This document shows, one piece after another, positions 62,965 to 64,000 of a DNA stretch of 64,000 nt. Every line of letters starts with the position of its first letter. The stretch's first letter is position 1. The DNA is from Sulfitobacter pontiacus (GTDB taxonomy: Bacteria > Pseudomonadota > Alphaproteobacteria > Rhodobacterales > Rhodobacteraceae): positions 186,001 to 250,000 of the forward strand of contig NZ_CP160850.1 of the NCBI RefSeq assembly GCF_040790665.1, in the 5' to 3' direction. The translations under genes and the position numbers were made by a program. Below the pieces are notes generated by a model that searched no databases, was not told the origin of the DNA, and was given only the letters and a program-made list of their open reading frames with translations.

Positions 62965-64000
62965 ATGAACAGCGAAAAGAACCAGACAAGATACGCAGCC
63001 GTTGCACAGGAATTTGACGCAGGCCGTATTTCGCGGCGTGACTTTATGCGCAAGAGCGCAGCACTCGGGGTGGCCGCTGCGGCACCTCTTGCACTAGGCG
63101 CCAGCCATGCCAAAGCGCAAGCAGCCGAAAAATATGATTACATCATTATCGGCGCAGGCTCTGCGGGTTGTGCCCTTGCGGCGCGCCTGTCAGAGGATCC
63201 GGACAAGAACGTGCTCGTGCTTGAAGCAGGGCCAGCGGATGAAAACCAGTTCATCCACATTCCTGCTGCCTTTCCCAATCTATTTCAGACCCCGCTAGAC
63301 TGGGCTTACCGCAGCACGCCCCAAAAGCATTCCGCCGATATTCAACTGTATATGCCCCGAGGAAAAGTTTTTGGTGGGTCAAGCTCGATCAATGCGATGA
63401 TCTACAAGCGGGGCAATCCGGTCTGTTATGATGCTTGGGGGGCAGAAAACCCCGGCTGGAGCCACGCAGATGTCTTGCCTCTGTTCAAGCGGTCGGAAAA
63501 TAACGAACGCGGTGCCGATGATCATCACGGCACAGGTGGCCCGCTGAACGTAGCGGACCTGCGCGACCCTAACCCTGTGACGCTCGCGATGGTCGATGCC
63601 GCTGTAGAGGCGGGCTATCCAGCGCAGCCCGATTTCAATGCGGGCACAGAGCAGGAAGGGTTCGGCCTGTATCAGGTCACGCAAAAAGACGGGATGCGAA
63701 ATTCGACGGCCGTCGCTTTCTTGCACCCTGCCCTAACGCGCGACAACCTCGCTATTCAGGCCGAAGCCCATGTGCACAAGCTCCTTGTCGAAAATGGCCG
63801 CTGCGTCGGTGTGCGGTTCAAATCCGGTGACGAGATGCATGAGGTCATGGCGGAGGCTGAAGTCATCCTGTCGGCAGGATCGATCGGCTCACCCCAGATT
63901 TTGATGCTGTCGGGCATTGGATCACACAGCGCCCTGACAGAGCTGGGGATCGAGGTGGTTCATGACCTCCCCGGTGTTGGTCAGAACCTTCAGGAACACC
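62965..64000 (+). CDS. GMC-family oxidoreductase, Tat-exported, partial at right edge
   Basis: An open frame from ATG 62965 (after GGAGG) that runs off the window after 345 codons. It begins with a twin-arginine signal (ISRRDFMRKSAALGVAAAAP) and then the FAD-binding loop YIIIGAGSAGCALAARLSED, PRGKVFGGSSSINAMIYKRG and AEVILSAGSIGSPQILMLSG, all GMC signatures. It oxidises an alcohol or aldehyde with FAD, probably in the periplasm; choline, polyethylene glycol and other alcohols are typical substrates. The frame could also start at ATG 62938. The C-terminal active-site His/Asn is outside. Confidence 0.88.
   Translation, partial: MNSEKNQTRYAAVAQEFDAGRISRRDFMRKSAALGVAAAAPLALGASHAKAQAAEKYDYIIIGAGSAGCALAARLSEDPDKNVLVLEAGPADENQFIHIPAAFPNLFQTPLDWAYRSTPQKHSADIQLYMPRGKVFGGSSSINAMIYKRGNPVCYDAWGAENPGWSHADVLPLFKRSENNERGADDHHGTGGPLNVADLRDPNPVTLAMVDAAVEAGYPAQPDFNAGTEQEGFGLYQVTQKDGMRNSTAVAFLHPALTRDNLAIQAEAHVHKLLVENGRCVGVRFKSGDEMHEVMAEAEVILSAGSIGSPQILMLSGIGSHSALTELGIEVVHDLPGVGQNLQEH

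Overview
The window reads as a GC-rich alphaproteobacterium, most likely a marine Rhodobacteraceae (Roseobacter-type). This is inferred from two DctPQM TRAP systems, many LysR regulators and dense acyl-CoA catabolic clusters; no rRNA or tRNA is present to confirm it. Nearly everything is accessory catabolism plus insertion-sequence debris.

Layout. 1-7250: edge of a lipoprotein gene, then a LysR regulator and a plus-strand operon (small alpha/beta-barrel protein, TRAP transporter, amidase-signature hydrolase, NHL-repeat protein). 7564-12769: a PNPOx-like/flavin reductase fusion, a GST, two LysR regulators and a SnoaL-like protein. 12778-13899: an internally deleted IS3-family element with perfect 27-bp ends. 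14283-24676: a nitrogen-scavenging regulon made of a cupin, two isochorismatase-fold cysteine hydrolases (one carrying every catalytic position I recall for biuret hydrolase), formamidase, a BMP-type ABC importer, a LysR regulator and a divergent allophanate hydrolase. A 21-bp sequence occurs once in front of each of the two target operons, in the same orientation and at almost the same distance. 24889-28974: an unknown protein, a secreted protein, LemA and a frameshifted DUF2207 gene.

29068-61400 is a long, mostly minus-strand block of acyl-CoA catabolism. It holds three ACAD10/11-type phosphotransferase genes (one broken by two frameshifts), seven acyl-CoA dehydrogenases (one split by an IS110/IS1111-type element), two CoA ligases, four enoyl-CoA hydratases, four SDRs, two thiolases, an alpha-methylacyl-CoA racemase, a nitronate monooxygenase-like protein, a second TRAP transporter and two TetR regulators. 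The run from 51833 down to 41399 (ligase, phosphotransferase, DUF6285-like protein, dehydrogenase, two hydratases, thiolase, TRAP) resembles the levulinate/4-hydroxyacid (lva) pathway: import, CoA activation, phosphorylation of the 4-hydroxyl, rearrangement and beta-oxidation.

61737-64000: an ABM-domain protein, transposase remnants (IS3- and IS256-like), and the start of a Tat-exported GMC oxidoreductase that runs off the window.
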